Source: a virus
IMG/VR virus record: IMGVR_UViG_3300043398_000032
Span: 1-22,855 of that record
Direction: 5' to 3' (one strand)
DNA length: 22,855 bases
Shown here in pieces: positions 21,945 to 22,855 of this stretch. The position numbers and the translations under genes are program-made. Positions within the stretch are counted from its first letter, which is position 1. Each line of letters starts with the position of its first letter. Below the pieces are notes generated by a model. The model was given only the letters and a program-made list of their open reading frames with translations. It ran no database searches and was not told the origin of the DNA.

Positions 21945-22855
21945 ATGAGTCAATTTTCGACTTTATTTGGTGGTGGCGGTGGTGGCGGGGCTATAGGTAG
22001 TTATGTTGCGGGTAATATTACTGGTAATAGCGACTATCTACTTTTGGATGGTTCGGTAAAATTAAAAGCAGACTACCCGATGCTAGATACGTCTACTATG
22101 GCATCATTTGAGGGTAGTACTTTAACTACTGGACCAGTATTGGGTAGTACTAGCTCTTATAGTGTAATCTGGTGTGGTAATACTACCTGGTATGCCATAC
22201 CTTATACAGCTGGAACTTCTACAGCATATAAGTCTACTGATAACGGCAACACCTGGAATACTTGCGCATTGCCAGGTGCAGGTAATACTGGTGTAGTGAA
22301 TTTTGTAAATAATACGTTCTTTTATTTGCCAAATGTGGGTAGTACTACTCAAACTAGCACTATATATACGTCTACCGACGGAAATACTTGGACCGCACGT
22401 AATATTAATTATAACAATACTGCAGGTGCTGTCGGGTATATAAATGGTAGATATGTTATTATGCCAACCTATAATCAGTCCGGTGTTTTTTATGCAATGT
22501 GGAGCACAGATCTAAGTACGTGGACTCATTCAAATGGGTATACTCCAGGTGCTACAGCTTCTACTTATTATTACGCCTCAACATACCATAAACGTGCAGT
22601 GCAGTCTAAACGTTCTGGTATTGTAATTGGTGTCGTCGGTGGTGTGGGGACCAATATATATACGCTAGATGGCTTAACTTTGGCCTCACACCTTTTAGCT
22701 TTTAATAATATATCCAACACACCTAGTGTTGGATATATTAATACGGCGGCCACAGAAACTTTAGAAGGAAATCTTCGGATGGCCTCGTATTTAGTAACAG
22801 GTCTCGGGGGTGGTACCCCTACCACATATTTAGATACGCATCCGTCTTTGGGTAC
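21945..22855 (+). CDS. Asp-box (BNR-like) tail fibre or receptor-binding protein, 3' partial
   Basis: An open frame of 303 codons from ATG 21945 that runs off the window end without a stop. AAGGAT at 21929 serves as ribosome binding site and the previous stop is one base upstream. The N-terminus is MSQFSTLF followed by seven glycines, then DYLLLDGSVKLKADYPMLD, a motif shared with tail-collar type fibre proteins. After that come Asp-box-like repeats: YKSTDNGNTW at 95-104, YTSTDGNTWT at 141-150, WSTDLSTWT at 186-194 and a decayed YTLDGLTLA at 239-247. Spacing is about 45-53 residues, as for blades of a beta-propeller. Proteins of this kind bind or cleave surface glycans, so host recognition is likely, but no catalytic residues can be named. 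A perfect 15-bp inverted repeat lies in the gene at 22706-22740. Confidence 0.8.
   Translation, partial: MSQFSTLFGGGGGGGAIGSYVAGNITGNSDYLLLDGSVKLKADYPMLDTSTMASFEGSTLTTGPVLGSTSSYSVIWCGNTTWYAIPYTAGTSTAYKSTDNGNTWNTCALPGAGNTGVVNFVNNTFFYLPNVGSTTQTSTIYTSTDGNTWTARNINYNNTAGAVGYINGRYVIMPTYNQSGVFYAMWSTDLSTWTHSNGYTPGATASTYYYASTYHKRAVQSKRSGIVIGVVGGVGTNIYTLDGLTLASHLLAFNNISNTPSVGYINTAATETLEGNLRMASYLVTGLGGGTPTTYLDTHPSLG
22706..22740. repeat. Perfect 15-bp inverted repeat inside the fibre gene
   Basis: TAATATATCCAACAC (22706-22720) and GTGTTGGATATATTA (22726-22740) are exact reverse complements with a 5-nt loop ACCTA. The hairpin encodes residues about 254-266 (NNISNTPSVGYIN). No T-run follows on either strand, so it is not a simple terminator. 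Confidence 0.9.

Overview
This window carries the packaging, head and tail genes of a tailed double-stranded DNA phage with a long non-contractile tail (siphovirus) and an HK97-type head. Gene order is the usual one: small terminase, large terminase, portal, protease/capsid, head-tail connector, neck and tail-terminator genes, major tail protein, frameshifted tail chaperones, tape measure, tail-tip proteins and fibre. No lysis, replication, integrase or tRNA gene is visible. The host is probably a Gram-negative proteobacterium: ribosome binding sites are of the AAGGA/GGAGG type and the promoters are near-perfect sigma-70 sites. This is inference; nothing names the host. The DNA is AT-rich, while the capsid and major tail genes use more CGT and CTG codons, as highly expressed genes do.

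Layout. 1-603 has no gene. It holds a 19-bp tandem array (11 full units, cut by the window start), an 18-bp palindrome, three 43-bp tandem repeats each with a DnaA-box-like 9-mer, an AT-rich 9-bp array and a strong promoter. 604-2426 holds both terminase genes. 2414-4398, on the minus strand, is a homing-endonuclease cassette (Vsr/EDxHD-like plus GIY-YIG) with its own promoter. A third nuclease gene (HNH) on the plus strand starts the next transcript, followed by portal, a protease-scaffold-capsid fusion, connector, neck gene, tail terminator and major tail protein. Terminators follow the capsid gene and the major tail gene. Tail chaperones G and GT are joined by a -1 frameshift at GGGAAAC (12116-12122). 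A terminator and a new promoter then lead into a very large tape measure gene (2345 codons), a distal-tail-like protein with carbohydrate-binding-like modules, a small fibre-linker protein and a partial Asp-box fibre protein that runs off the 3' end.

How it works together. Four promoters share one architecture: an A/T tract directly upstream of TTGAC, a 17-bp spacer and TATAAT or CATAAT. They split the region into four transcripts. Terminators behind the two most abundant structural proteins, coupled start/stop overlaps, an internal start in the capsid fusion and the chaperone frameshift would set relative protein amounts. The observations most worth testing are the frameshift, the internal start (with a dnaX-type slippery heptamer) in the capsid fusion, the origin-like repeat region, the shared promoter class, the mutually exclusive hairpins after the capsid gene and a perfect 15-bp hairpin inside the fibre gene.
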